DNA of 23,801 bases from Galactobacter sp. (GCA_022712075.1 JALAHE010000034.1:1-23801), one strand, 5' to 3'. Shown: positions 6,906 through 15,569, counted from the stretch's first letter. A program made the numbers and translations. The notes: a model not told the origin generated them from the letters alone.

Positions 6906-8753
6906 ATGCGACTCAAGCGCATCCCCCTGGCCGTCGCCGCTGGCGCGGTGGCCGCCCTCGCCCTGGCCTCTTGCGCGCCGGGTGGACCGAGCACCCCGTC
7001 GTCCTCAGGCTCAGCCTCAGGTTCGGCCTCCGCCTCGGGCTCCACCGGGACCGAGCAGGCTGCGCAGATTGATGGATCCGGCAAGCTGGACCTCAAGGAC
7101 ATCCAGACGCAGGACGGCGAGCTCAAGGTGTCCATCGGTGGCACCGAGTTCGGCGGCTACAACACGCTGACGCCGGCCACCTACGACACCTACTCGAACT
7201 CGATCGCCGCGCTCTACAGCTCGGGCTTCTTCTACTTCGGCACCGACGGCAAGGTCATCCCGAACGAGACGCTCGGTACCGCCGAGGTCGTCTCCGACAG
7301 CCCGCTGCAGATCAAGTACACGATCAACAAGGACGCCGTCTGGTCCGACGGCACGCCGATCACGGTCGCCGACGCGGTCCTGGCCTGGGGCTCGCAGAAC
7401 GCCACCCTCCTGGGTGCCGACGGCAAGACCCCGCTGTTCAACAACGTCTCCGGCGACCTCGTGGGCCTGGTCCCCAAGGGCCCCGAGGGCGATGTCGACG
7501 GCAAGGAGTTCACAGTCACCTACAAGGACCCGAACCTCGACTGGAAGCTGCAGACCTTTATGGCTCAGCCCGCCCACGTCGTGGCCAAGCAGGCCGGCAT
7601 GAGCATCGAGGACCTCGTCTCCGCGCTGCGCGCCCAGGACAAGGACAAGCTGGCCAAGGCCGCCGCGTTCTGGTCCACCGGCTGGAACAAGGGCGCCGGG
7701 CAGCTGCCCGCGGCGGACCTGAACGTCTCCGCCGGTCCGTACATCCTGGATTCCTGGCAGAAGGGCCAGTCGGTCACCCTCGTGCCGAACGAGAAGTACT
7801 GGGGCCCCAAGCCGGGCGTTTCCAAGCTGACCTTCCGCTTCGTGGATCCCTCCGCCATGGTGCAGGCCCTGCAGAACAAGGACCTGGACGTTATGTCCCC
7901 GCAGCCCACGCTCGACACGCTCAAGCAGCTCGAGGCGCTCGGCGCGTCGGTGAACATCATCAAGGGCAACACCATGACGTGGGAGCACGTCGACTTCAAC
8001 TTCGCCGGCACGTCCGTCTTCAAGGATGACGCGGACCTGCGCAAGGCCTTCGCCATGTGCATCCCGCGCGAGCAGATCGTGGAACAGCTCATCAAGCCGC
8101 TGAACCCCGAGGCGCAGGTCCTCAACTCGCGCGTCTCCTTCCCGGGTGACGAGCTCTACGAGAAGGTCACGAAGGACGCCTACCCGGCCGACCTCTACGA
8201 CAAGGTGAACATCGAGGAGTCCAAGAAGCTCGTCGACGCTTCCTCCGCCAAGAAGACCAACGGCAAGGTCACGGTGCGCATCGGCTACAACACGCCGAAC
8301 CCGCGCCGCGCCAACGAGGTCCAGCTCATCAAGGCTTCCTGTGACCAGGCGGGCTTCGACGTGAAGGACATCGCCTCCGAGACGTTCTCCGGTGAGGGCG
8401 GCCCCGTCACGAAGAACGACTACGACGCGTTCCTCTTCGCCTGGGCCGGCTCGGGCCAGCTGACCTCGGACGCCAACATCTACACCACCGGCTCCGGTCA
8501 GAACTTCGGCAAGTACTCGAACAAGACCGTTGACGAGAACCTGAAGGTCGTGCAGACCACGATGGACCTGGAGAAGCACAGCCAGGCCCTGGTCAACACC
8601 GAGAAGGAACTGTGGAACGACATGTTCGGCATTCCGATCTTCCAGCACCCGGGCATCGACGCCGCGGGCGCGGATGTCACCAACGTGATTCACACGAACA
8701 CGCAGGACGGCATCACCTGGAACGCAGAACAGTGGCAGCGCCTGGCCAAGTGA
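6906..8753 (+). CDS. Peptide ABC transporter substrate-binding lipoprotein (operon 1)
   Basis: A 615-residue SBP_bac_5 (DppA/OppA-type) protein. The N-terminus MRLKRIPLAV starts a lipoprotein signal peptide ending in lipobox LASC with the acylated cysteine at 23. A low-complexity Ser/Gly/Ala/Thr linker of about 25 residues follows, then the large peptide-binding domain (for example ITVADAVLAWGSQ and the later CIPREQIVEQL helix). It should be anchored on the outer face of the membrane and deliver di- or oligopeptides to the permeases. ATG 6906 has AGGAG (6896-6900) at 5-base spacing; an in-frame GTG at 6900 overlaps that site and is less likely. It is first in the operon, behind the shared composite element, and is followed by a strong hairpin that may raise its level relative to the membrane subunits. 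Confidence 0.9.
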   Translation: MRLKRIPLAVAAGAVAALALASCAPGGPSTPSSSGSASGSASASGSTGTEQAAQIDGSGKLDLKDIQTQDGELKVSIGGTEFGGYNTLTPATYDTYSNSIAALYSSGFFYFGTDGKVIPNETLGTAEVVSDSPLQIKYTINKDAVWSDGTPITVADAVLAWGSQNATLLGADGKTPLFNNVSGDLVGLVPKGPEGDVDGKEFTVTYKDPNLDWKLQTFMAQPAHVVAKQAGMSIEDLVSALRAQDKDKLAKAAAFWSTGWNKGAGQLPAADLNVSAGPYILDSWQKGQSVTLVPNEKYWGPKPGVSKLTFRFVDPSAMVQALQNKDLDVMSPQPTLDTLKQLEALGASVNIIKGNTMTWEHVDFNFAGTSVFKDDADLRKAFAMCIPREQIVEQLIKPLNPEAQVLNSRVSFPGDELYEKVTKDAYPADLYDKVNIEESKKLVDASSAKKTNGKVTVRIGYNTPNPRRANEVQLIKASCDQAGFDVKDIASETFSGEGGPVTKNDYDAFLFAWAGSGQLTSDANIYTTGSGQNFGKYSNKTVDENLKVVQTTMDLEKHSQALVNTEKELWNDMFGIPIFQHPGIDAAGADVTNVIHTNTQDGITWNAEQWQRLAK

Positions 8754-8790
8754 CCCTCGGTCGCTGACGCCTCGCCTCAACCATTTGCGA

Positions 8791-8826
8791 GCGGGCCCGG
8801 GGTCCTCACCAGGATCCCGGGCCCGC
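8791..8826 (+). terminator. Intra-operon hairpin between binding protein and permease (attenuator or 3'-end stabiliser)
   Basis: GCGGGCCCGGGGTCCT (8791-8806) pairs with 8811-8826 over 16 bp with one G-U wobble, around the loop CACC. No U-tract follows, so it is unlikely to stop all transcription. Operon 2 has a hairpin of the same geometry at the same place. Such elements after binding-protein genes are known to stabilise the upstream mRNA or terminate part of the transcripts. Confidence 0.7.
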
Positions 8827-8868
8827 CCCGTTCCCGTTTCGCACGCGTCGAAAGGGCTGTGAATCGCC

Positions 8869-10389
8869 GTGCTTACCTTTATTCTTCGACGCCTTGGGGT
8901 CTCGGCCATCGTGCTGTTGCTCGCCTCGGTGCTCGTCTACTTCCTCACCACGCTCTCGGGTGATCCCCTCTCGGGCATGCGTGAGCAAGCAAATGACCCC
9001 AAGGTCGCTGCCCAGATGCAGGCGCGCATCGTTGCACTTGATCTGGACACCCCGTGGTTCCTGCGTTACCTCAAGTGGCTCGGCGGCGCCGCCGGCTGCG
9101 TCTGGGGCCAGTGCAACCTGGGCAACGACGTGAACGGCAATGCCGTTCTCGATCAGCTCGGTTCGGCCGCGGCCTCCACGCTGCGCCTGGTGCTGCTCTC
9201 CGTCATCATCGCCTGCATCGTGGGCATCCTGGTTGGCGTTATGACCGCTATCCGCCAGTACTCCGACTTCGACTACATCATCACGTTCATCGCCTTCGTG
9301 CTGTTCTCGCTCCCGGTGTTCTGGGTGGCCGTGCTCCTGAAGGAGTACGCGGCCATCAACTACAACAACTGGATCGCCAATCCATCGTTCTCGCCGGCAC
9401 AAATCGTGCTGACAGCCATCATCCTGGGGCTGATCGTCATGCTCTTCATGGGTGGGTCCTGGAAGCGCCGACTGATCTCGTTCGTCGTCGTGGCGATCGT
9501 GGTGGGCGTGGCCATGCCCTACTTCACGTGGCTGCGCTTCTGGCAGTACCCGCAGATGGGGCCGGCCGTGATCGCCGTGGTGATCCTGGCCGTCGGCGCC
9601 TTCGCGATTCAGACCACCGTCGGCTTCAAGGAGCGACGCGTCTGGGTGCCTGCGCTGATCAGCGCGGGGCTGGTCATGGTGGTTTACTACGCGAGCTGGA
9701 ACCTGCTCTCTGCGCCCAATTGGTGGATCCTGATCCTCGGCCTGCTCCTGGCGATCGCCGTCACGTGGGGGCTGGGTGTGCTGCTCGGCGGACGCTTCCG
9801 CCCGCCGGCCGTTGGCGCCGCCGTGCGCGTGACCCTGACCGGCGCGTTCCTGACGATCGTCGACCATCTCTTCGTGTAATGGCCAGGGTTCAAGGCACTG
9901 AAGCCGCGACCCATCTCGACGATCGGCTCGAACACGCCGAACTTCAAGGGCACCTTCTGGGAGACGTTCCTGGACAACGGAACCCAGCTGTTGCTGCCGA
10001 CGCTCGTCCTGGCCGTCGTGTCGATCGCCTCGTACTCCCGCTACACCCGCGCAGCCATGATCGACGTGCAGGGGCAGGACTACATGCGCACGGCGCGTTC
10101 CAAGGGCCTGCCCGAGCGCACCGTGATCCTGCGCCACGCCTTCCGCAACGCGCTGATCCCCATCGTCACGATCGTGGCCATGGACTTTGCAGCGGTTATC
10201 GGCGGCGCCGTGATCACGGAGCGCGTCTTCGGCTGGAAGGGCATGGGCGAGATGTTCGCTACCGGTCTGCACAATGTGGACCCCGCGCCCGTCATGGCCT
10301 TCGTGCTGGTCACGGGCGGCGTGGCGGTCCTCTTCAACCTGCTCAGCGACGTGATCTACGCGCTCATCGACCCGAGGATCCGGGTATGA
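8869..10389 (+). pseudogene. Peptide ABC transporter permease (DppB-like, operon 1) interrupted by an in-frame TAA
   Basis: A DppB/OppB-type inner-membrane permease. GTG 8869 starts MLTFILRRLGVSAIVLLLAS, a typical first helix, with a weak AAAGGG upstream. The reading frame meets TAA at 9877-9879 after 336 codons. The very next codons, in the same frame, continue the protein (WPGFKALKPRPISTIG), through the EAA coupling loop (MRTARSKGLPERTVILRH) to the typical end DPRIRV at 10389. Removing this one codon gives a 505-residue protein, so the lesion is a substitution, not a frameshift; TAC or TAT (Tyr) is the simplest ancestor. The truncated product keeps several helices but lacks the EAA loop needed to contact the ATPases. 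A TTG at 9991 could start the C-terminal part, but that lacks the N-terminal helices. Sequencing error, true nonsense mutation or readthrough cannot be separated here. The other operon 1 genes look intact. Confidence 0.8.
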
Positions 10390-10433
10390 CGCCGAAACAC
10401 GCAGACGACAACGGATCGCATGAGAGGAACCTC

Positions 10434-11576
10434 ATGAACACCCAAGACACCCCGGACGCCGCTGCCGCCTCCGTGGCTGCGGTCGAGGACGCGCAGCTTG
10501 CAGCCAAGCAGGATTCCCTGAGCCAGGGACGGCTCGTGTGGGGGCGATTCATCCGCCACAAGCCCGCCATGATCTCGGCCGCCGTGCTGGCCGTGCTGAT
10601 CGTCGTGTCGATGACATCGATCGGCATCTTCGGCATCAAGGGGTGGTGGCCGTATGACTACAAGACCACCTCGGTCTCTATCAATGGCGGCGTCCCGAGC
10701 GCACAACACTGGTTCGGCCAAGAAGACATCGGCCGCGACTACTTCGCCCTGGTGATGAGCGGAACCCAGGTCTCGCTCATCGTTGCCTTCCTCGTGGGCA
10801 TCTCGGGCACCATCATCGGCACCGTCCTCGGCGCCCTCGCCGGCTACTACCGCGGCTGGGTCGACGCGATCATCATGCGCATCGCGGATGTCTTTTTCGT
10901 CATCCCGCTCCTCCTCATCGCCGCGATCGTGTCCAAGATCGGCTCCGGCGCCATCCAGAGCCCGTGGTTCCTCGGCATCATGCTCGGCGTGGTCTCGTGG
11001 GCGGGCCTGGCCCGCCTCGTGCGCGCCCAGGTGCTCACGCTGCGCGAACGCGAGTACGTCGAGGCGGCCCGTGCTATGGGGGCGAGCAGCTGGCGCATCA
11101 TCCTGAAGCACCTCATCCCCAACTGCATCGGCACCATCCTCGTGAACGCCACCCTCGCCACGGCGGCGGCCGTACTGCTCGAGACGAGCCTGTCCTACCT
11201 GGGCTTCGGCGTGCAGCCGCCGGACTCTTCGCTCGGCCTGCTCATCTCCAACTACCAGAACTCCTTCACGACGCGCCCCTGGCTGTTCTGGTGGCCCGGC
11301 CTCATCATCCTGACCATCGCCCTCGCGGTTAACTTCATCGGCGACGGGCTGCGCGACGCGTTTGATCCGCGCCAGTCCGGCCGCATGAAGAAGCGCAACC
11401 TGGCCGCGGCCGCGCTCCTGGGCATCCGCCCCGTTGCGGTGCCGACCGCCGCGGAACGCGCCGAGGAGGCGGTGGGCAACCGCCCGCCGTCGAGCAGTGG
11501 CGGCGGCGTTGAACCCGCCGTGGGCGCCGTCGAGGCGGCGCAAGAGGATCGCAAGGATGAGGAGGGCAAGCGATGA
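10434..11576 (+). CDS. Peptide ABC transporter permease (DppC-like, operon 1)
   Basis: A 380-residue DppC/OppC-type permease. A polar N-terminal tail leads to SLSQGRLVWGRFIRHKPAMIS, then the first helix, a periplasmic loop (HWFGQEDIGRDYFALVMSG), and a five-helix BPD_transp_1 domain with the EAA loop EYVEAARAMGASSWRIILKH. It ends DAFDPRQ followed by a hydrophilic tail of about 60 residues. ATG 10434 has GAGAGGA 5 bases upstream. An in-frame ATG at 10386 overlaps the previous stop (ATGA) and has GAGGA at 10374-10378, but the intervening codons (AAA, GCA, GGA, CAT, AGG) are atypical for this genome, so I prefer 10434. Its own stop overlaps the ATPase start as ATGA. Confidence 0.88.
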   Translation: MNTQDTPDAAAASVAAVEDAQLAAKQDSLSQGRLVWGRFIRHKPAMISAAVLAVLIVVSMTSIGIFGIKGWWPYDYKTTSVSINGGVPSAQHWFGQEDIGRDYFALVMSGTQVSLIVAFLVGISGTIIGTVLGALAGYYRGWVDAIIMRIADVFFVIPLLLIAAIVSKIGSGAIQSPWFLGIMLGVVSWAGLARLVRAQVLTLREREYVEAARAMGASSWRIILKHLIPNCIGTILVNATLATAAAVLLETSLSYLGFGVQPPDSSLGLLISNYQNSFTTRPWLFWWPGLIILTIALAVNFIGDGLRDAFDPRQSGRMKKRNLAAAALLGIRPVAVPTAAERAEEAVGNRPPSSSGGGVEPAVGAVEAAQEDRKDEEGKR

Positions 11577-13288
11577 GCCACACCCGTGAAAGCGCCGTGC
11601 GCGGCGAGGTCGTTCTGGACATCCGCGATCTGAAGGTGGCCTTCGCCACCGGCGACACGGCCAAGGCCGCGGTGAAAGGTCTCGACCTGCAGCTCAAGGC
11701 AGGCGAGGTCGTTGCCCTCGTGGGCGAGTCGGGTTCCGGCAAGTCCGTCACGTCCCTGTCCACCATGGGCCTGCTGCCGCCCAACGCCATCGTGAGCGGC
11801 AGCGTCGAGGTGACGGGGCACCAGGTGATCGGCTTGCCGGAGGAGCGCATGCGCAAGCTGCGCGCCACGGAGATCGCCATGGTTTTCCAGGAGCCCATGA
11901 CCGCGCTGAACCCCGTGCTGACGGTGGAGCAGCAGCTCACGGAGGGTCTGGAAACACACAACATCGCGTACGGCGCGGCCGCCCGCGACCGCGCGGTCAA
12001 GCTGCTCGAGCGCGTGGGCATCCCGGATGCGGCCAAGCGCATCAAGCAGTACCCTCACCAGTTCTCCGGCGGCCAGCGCCAGCGCATCGTGATCGCGATG
12101 GCGCTGACGTGCGAGCCCAAGGTGATCATCGCCGACGAGCCCACTACGGCGCTCGACGTGACGGTGCAGGCCGATGTGCTTGATCTATTGCGCGAGCTCA
12201 AGGACGACCTCGGCGTGGGCATCCTGCTCATCACCCACAACATGGGTGTGGTGGCCGACATGGCCGACCGCGTCTCGGTGATGTTCATGGGCGATCTCGT
12301 GGAGGAGGGCACGGTCCAGGACATCCTGTACCGGCCCCAGCACCCGTACACCCAGGCGCTGCTCGCCGCCGTGCCGCGGCTCACCGATGTGGCCTTGACG
12401 CACGACGACGAGGCGGGGCGCCTCGAGGCTGAAAGGGTCGCCGCCGCCGCGGCGGCGGATCGCGACGTGGTGCTCTCCGCCAAGAACATCGCGATCGACT
12501 ACAAGGTGAAGTCGGGGACCTTCCGTGCTGCCGAGGGCGTGAGCTTCGACGTCGCGGCGGGGGAGACCACGGCCCTCGTGGGGGAGTCGGGGTCCGGCAA
12601 GTCCACCGTGGCCAAGGCCGTGCTCGGCCTGCTGCCGACGGCCGAGGGCGAACTGCGCGTGCAGGGGCGGGACCTGGCCAGGCTCAAGGGGCGTGAGGCC
12701 AAGGAGGCTCGCCGCGCGATCGGCGTGGTGTTCCAGGATCCGGCTGCCTCCTTGGATCCGCGCTTCCCCATCGGCGATTGCATCATGGAGCCGATGGTGG
12801 TGCACAAGGTTGGGAGCAAGGCCGATCGGGTTGCCCGCGCCAAGGAACTGCTGGCGGCGGTGAAGCTGCCGGCGGACGTGCTCAACCGCTACCCGCACGA
12901 GCTTTCCGGCGGCCAGAAGCAGCGCGTGGGCATCGCCAGGGCGCTCGTGTTGGATCCGACCGTGCTCATCGCCGATGAGCCGACCTCCGCGCTCGATGTC
13001 TCCGTGCAGGCCACCGTGCTAGCGATGCTCAAGGAGATTCAGGCCGACTTCGGCTTTGCCTGCCTCTTCGTGAGCCACGATCTGGCTGTGGTTGACCATC
13101 TCGCGGACAACGTGGTGGTGATGAAGCGCGGCCAGGTCGTGGAGCAGGGCCCCACGGAGCGGGTGCTGCACTTCCCGCAGGAGGACTACACCAAGGAGCT
13201 GCTGGCCGCGGCGCCCGTGCCGGATCCCGATGCGCAGAAGGTGCGGCGCGAGGCCCGGCACCGCCTGCTCGGTTTGGGCGCCTCGTAG
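11573..13288 (+). CDS. Fused double ATP-binding protein of peptide ABC transporter (DppD-DppF type, operon 1)
   Basis: A 571-residue cytoplasmic ATPase with two complete ABC modules in one chain. Module 1: Walker A GESGSGKS 51-58, signature FSGGQRQ 164-170, Walker B VIIADEP 184-190, switch His in LLITHNM. Each half ends with an oligopeptide-transporter C-terminal region (first RPQHPYTQALLAAVPRL near 254-270). Module 2: Walker A 337-344, signature LSGGQKQ 444-450, Walker B VLIADEP 464-470, switch His in FVSHDL. All catalytic residues seem present, so the energising subunit is intact although the first permease gene is not. ATG overlaps the previous stop (ATGA), with GGAGGG 6 bases upstream, indicating translational coupling. 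A strong terminator follows. Confidence 0.93.
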   Translation: MSHTRESAVRGEVVLDIRDLKVAFATGDTAKAAVKGLDLQLKAGEVVALVGESGSGKSVTSLSTMGLLPPNAIVSGSVEVTGHQVIGLPEERMRKLRATEIAMVFQEPMTALNPVLTVEQQLTEGLETHNIAYGAAARDRAVKLLERVGIPDAAKRIKQYPHQFSGGQRQRIVIAMALTCEPKVIIADEPTTALDVTVQADVLDLLRELKDDLGVGILLITHNMGVVADMADRVSVMFMGDLVEEGTVQDILYRPQHPYTQALLAAVPRLTDVALTHDDEAGRLEAERVAAAAAADRDVVLSAKNIAIDYKVKSGTFRAAEGVSFDVAAGETTALVGESGSGKSTVAKAVLGLLPTAEGELRVQGRDLARLKGREAKEARRAIGVVFQDPAASLDPRFPIGDCIMEPMVVHKVGSKADRVARAKELLAAVKLPADVLNRYPHELSGGQKQRVGIARALVLDPTVLIADEPTSALDVSVQATVLAMLKEIQADFGFACLFVSHDLAVVDHLADNVVVMKRGQVVEQGPTERVLHFPQEDYTKELLAAAPVPDPDAQKVRREARHRLLGLGAS

Positions 13289-13315
13289 AGGTTTTCACGC
13301 CAATCCCAATCACTT

Positions 13316-13355
13316 GCCCGCCCCGGAAAAGCCGGGGCGGGCTCGTGTGTTTTCG
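13316..13355 (+). terminator. Intrinsic terminator of peptide ABC operon 1
   Basis: GCCCGCCCCGG (13316-13326) pairs perfectly with CCGGGGCGGGC (13332-13342) around AAAAG. It is followed by TCGTGTGTTTTC, a moderate U-tract, 28 bases past the ATPase stop. Confidence 0.85.
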
Positions 13356-13394
13356 GGCTTCCCAGTGGTGCTTGAGGCTTCAATGTTTCTGCTC

Positions 13395-13429
13395 GGTAAC
13401 AAGAAACTGTGAAAGACAGGCTTGATATT
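13395..13429 (+). promoter_or_regulatory. Shared composite element upstream of peptide ABC operon 2
   Basis: GGTAACAA (13395-13402), six bases, GTGAAAG (13409-13415), six bases, TTGATATT (13422-13429). All 23 block bases and both gap lengths match the copy at 6753-6787, while the gap bases and flanks differ. That pattern suggests selection on the blocks rather than recent duplication. Confidence 0.65.
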
Positions 13430-13456
13430 CACATGCTTGACGGGTGATCCTAGATT
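13428..13456 (+). promoter_or_regulatory. Promoter of peptide ABC operon 2
   Basis: -35 TTCACA (13428-13433, five of six consensus bases), 17-bp spacer, -10 TAGATT (13451-13456). The predicted start near 13463 leaves a leader of about 335 bases before GTG 13799. Confidence 0.6.
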
Positions 13457-13462
13457 TGTTCA

Positions 13463-13798
13463 CACGTGACGCGTGACACTTTGTCTCGTCACACAACATC
13501 GGTGTCAAGCGGTCACCGGGAAGGATTCCACCCCCATGGAACGAGCGCAATCACGGGCCTTTTCCGCCCGTGCGGCCGTTGCGTGGGGCGGCGACATCCC
13601 CCTCGGAGGCCCGTCACAATCGTGGTTGACACCGCCGTGTTCGCGGTTTGCGAGTATCGTCCCGTGGCTCTTGTCCAACTTGGGCAGTGATGCAGGGCAC
13701 GACCCGGCTGTGACCGAGTAAGCTCGACCTACCTCCGACAAAGGCATCTCCGCCCGCGTCGACCTGCGAACGACCTACACCCCGCACTGGAGGAAACA
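13463..13798 (+). other. Long untranslated leader of operon 2 (no gene recognised)
   Basis: This stretch separates the promoter from the second binding-protein gene. It holds GTGAC repeats near 13466 and 13473 facing GTCAC at 13488-13492, and a hairpin CACGGGC (13552-13558) / GCCCGTG (13566-13572). An ORF at 13536-13721 (61 codons) has only about 70% G/C at third positions, well below the real genes, so I do not call it. I recognise no known riboswitch class; a second promoter nearer the gene is possible. Confidence 0.45.
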
Positions 13799-15472
13799 GT
13801 GAAGACCAATCGCAAGGCGCTTGCCGCCCTGTCCATTTTTGCGGCCGGCTCGCTGGCGCTGACCGCCTGTGGCGGTGGCTCCGGCGACTCCGGCAAGTCC
13901 TCGGAGTCCACGACTTCGAGCCAGGGCACGACCACCGACCCGAATGCTGCGGCCACGACCGACATCATCTCGACGAACGGCACCGAGCCGCAGAACCCGC
14001 TGATCCCGACCAACACCACCGAGGTGGGCGGCGGCAAGATCACGGACCTCGTCTTCGCTGGTCTCGTGTCCTTCGACGCCAAGGGTGCTCCGCAGCTGGA
14101 CCAGGCCGAGTCGATCGAGCCCAACGCCGACAACACGGTGTGGACCGTCAAGCTGAAGAGCGGCCTGAAGTTCTCCGACGGCACGCCGGTGACCTCCGAC
14201 TCCTTCATCAAGGCGTGGAACTACGGCGCCAAGTTCTCCAACAAGCAGGGTGCCTCCTACTTCTTCGAGAACATCAAGGGCTACGACGCCGAGAAGGACT
14301 CCGAGCTGACGGGTCTGAAGAAGACGTCGGACACCGAGTTCACGGTGACGCTGAACAACCCCGAGTCGGACTTCAAGCTGCGCATCGGCTACACCGCCTT
14401 CGTGCCGCTGCCGGAGGTCGCCTTCAAGGACATGAAGGCCTTCGGCGAGTCCCCGATCGGCAACGGCCCGTACAAGCTGGCGGACGCCAAGGCCTGGACG
14501 CACAACGCCGGCATCGAGCTCGTCAAGAGCGACTCCTACCAGGGTGCTCGTACGCCGAAGAACGGCGGCATCAGCATCAAGTTCTACACGACCCAGGATG
14601 CCGCCTACGCGGACGTTCAGGGCGGCAACCTGGACGTTCTGGACCAGATCCCCTCCAAGGCCTTCAAGACCTTCACGTCCGATTTCCCGGATTCCAACGT
14701 GAACCAGTCGGCCGCGATCTTCCAGTCGTTCACCATCCCCCAGTACCTGGAGCACTTCAAGCCGGGCGAGGAGGGCGAGCTGCGTCGTCAGGCCATCTCG
14801 CTGGCCGTTGATCGCGATGCGATCACCGACAAGATCTTCGAGGGCACCCGTGCCCCCGCTAAGGACTTCACCTCGCCGGTGCTCTCCGGCTGGGATACCT
14901 GGGGCAAGGGCCTGGCCGGCAACGACGTCCTCAGCTACAACGCCGACAAGGCCAAGGAGCTGTGGGCCAAGGCCGACGCCATCTCCAAGTACGAGGGCAC
15001 CTTCACCATCGCCTACAACGCCGATGGTGATCACCAGACCTGGGTGACCGCGGTGGCCAACTCGCTCTCCGAGACCCTGGGCATCAAGGCCGAGGGCAAG
15101 TCCTACCCCGCCTTCAAGCAGCTGCTTGACGACGAGAACAAGGACGCCATGACCGGCGCCTTCCGCTCCGGTTGGCAGGCCGACTACCCGGCCGCGTACA
15201 ACTTCCTGGCCCCGCTGTACCAGACCGGTGCAGGCTCGAACTACGGCCGCTACTCCAACAAGGAAGTTGACGCTCTGCTGAAGTCCGGCGCTGCCGCCGG
15301 TTCCGCTGAGGCCGCCCAGGCGGATTACAACAAGGCCCAGGAGATCCTGATCAAGGAGCTCCCCGTGGTCCCGCTGTGGTACTCCAATGTTCAGTCGGTC
15401 TGGAACCCCAAGCTGAAGAACGTGGAGATCGGCTGGAACTCGGTTCCGCTGTACCACGAGATCACCAAGTGA
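13799..15472 (+). CDS. Peptide ABC transporter substrate-binding lipoprotein (operon 2)
   Basis: A 557-residue SBP_bac_5 (OppA/DppA-type) lipoprotein. The N-terminus MKTNRKALAALSIFAAG leads to lipobox LTAC with cysteine 24, then a Gly/Ser/Thr-rich linker. The mature domain has typical family blocks, including NPLIPTNTTEVGGGKI, SIEPNADNTVWTVKLKSGLKFSDGTPVTSDSF and a late PAAYNFLAPLYQTGAGSNYGRYSN region, as in oligopeptide-binding proteins. It should capture peptides at the outer face of the membrane. GTG 13799 follows GGAGG (13789-13793) at 5-base spacing. It differs clearly from the operon 1 binding protein in length and sequence, so the two systems probably prefer different peptides. A hairpin follows the gene. 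Confidence 0.92.
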   Translation: MKTNRKALAALSIFAAGSLALTACGGGSGDSGKSSESTTSSQGTTTDPNAAATTDIISTNGTEPQNPLIPTNTTEVGGGKITDLVFAGLVSFDAKGAPQLDQAESIEPNADNTVWTVKLKSGLKFSDGTPVTSDSFIKAWNYGAKFSNKQGASYFFENIKGYDAEKDSELTGLKKTSDTEFTVTLNNPESDFKLRIGYTAFVPLPEVAFKDMKAFGESPIGNGPYKLADAKAWTHNAGIELVKSDSYQGARTPKNGGISIKFYTTQDAAYADVQGGNLDVLDQIPSKAFKTFTSDFPDSNVNQSAAIFQSFTIPQYLEHFKPGEEGELRRQAISLAVDRDAITDKIFEGTRAPAKDFTSPVLSGWDTWGKGLAGNDVLSYNADKAKELWAKADAISKYEGTFTIAYNADGDHQTWVTAVANSLSETLGIKAEGKSYPAFKQLLDDENKDAMTGAFRSGWQADYPAAYNFLAPLYQTGAGSNYGRYSNKEVDALLKSGAAAGSAEAAQADYNKAQEILIKELPVVPLWYSNVQSVWNPKLKNVEIGWNSVPLYHEITK

Positions 15473-15504
15473 TCGAAGGCCTTTAGGCCTGGTCTAACGA
15501 CCAC

Positions 15505-15540
15505 CCGTGACGCCCGGGGCGCAAGCTCCGGGCGTCACGG
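15505..15540 (+). terminator. Intra-operon hairpin between binding protein and permease (operon 2)
   Basis: CCGTGACGCCCGGGGC (15505-15520) pairs with 15525-15540 over 16 bp with one G-U wobble, around the GNRA loop GCAA. No U-tract follows. It has the same stem length, loop size and location as the operon 1 element at 8791-8826 but a different sequence, consistent with partial termination or stabilisation of the binding-protein mRNA. Confidence 0.7.
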
Positions 15541-15569
15541 CGCGTTCCCGCTACAACCGTGGAGATCCC

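Noticed and set aside
7017..8909. Long minus-strand open frame opposite the operon 1 binding protein
   Set aside because: Val/Leu/Gly/Arg-rich shadow without domain signals or a ribosome site.
9879..10433. ATG overlapping the TAA as TAATG, opening a frame that runs into the DppC-like gene
   Set aside because: The frame is not that of the permease and its translation is Arg/Gly/His-rich nonsense; the real C-terminal half continues in the original frame directly after the TAA.
10386..10433. Upstream start (ATGA overlap) for the operon 1 DppC-like permease
   Set aside because: Possible, but its 16 extra codons include several atypical for this genome, while ATG 10434 has its own good ribosome site.
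13626..13660. Perfect TTGACA followed by TATCGT as a second promoter for operon 2
   Set aside because: The spacer is 23 bp, too long for a normal sigma-A type promoter, and no other -10 fits at 16-19 bp.
13536..13721. Possible small gene of 61 codons in the operon 2 leader
   Set aside because: Third-position G/C is about 70%, well below the real genes; the Shine-Dalgarno spacing is long and the product has no recognisable feature.
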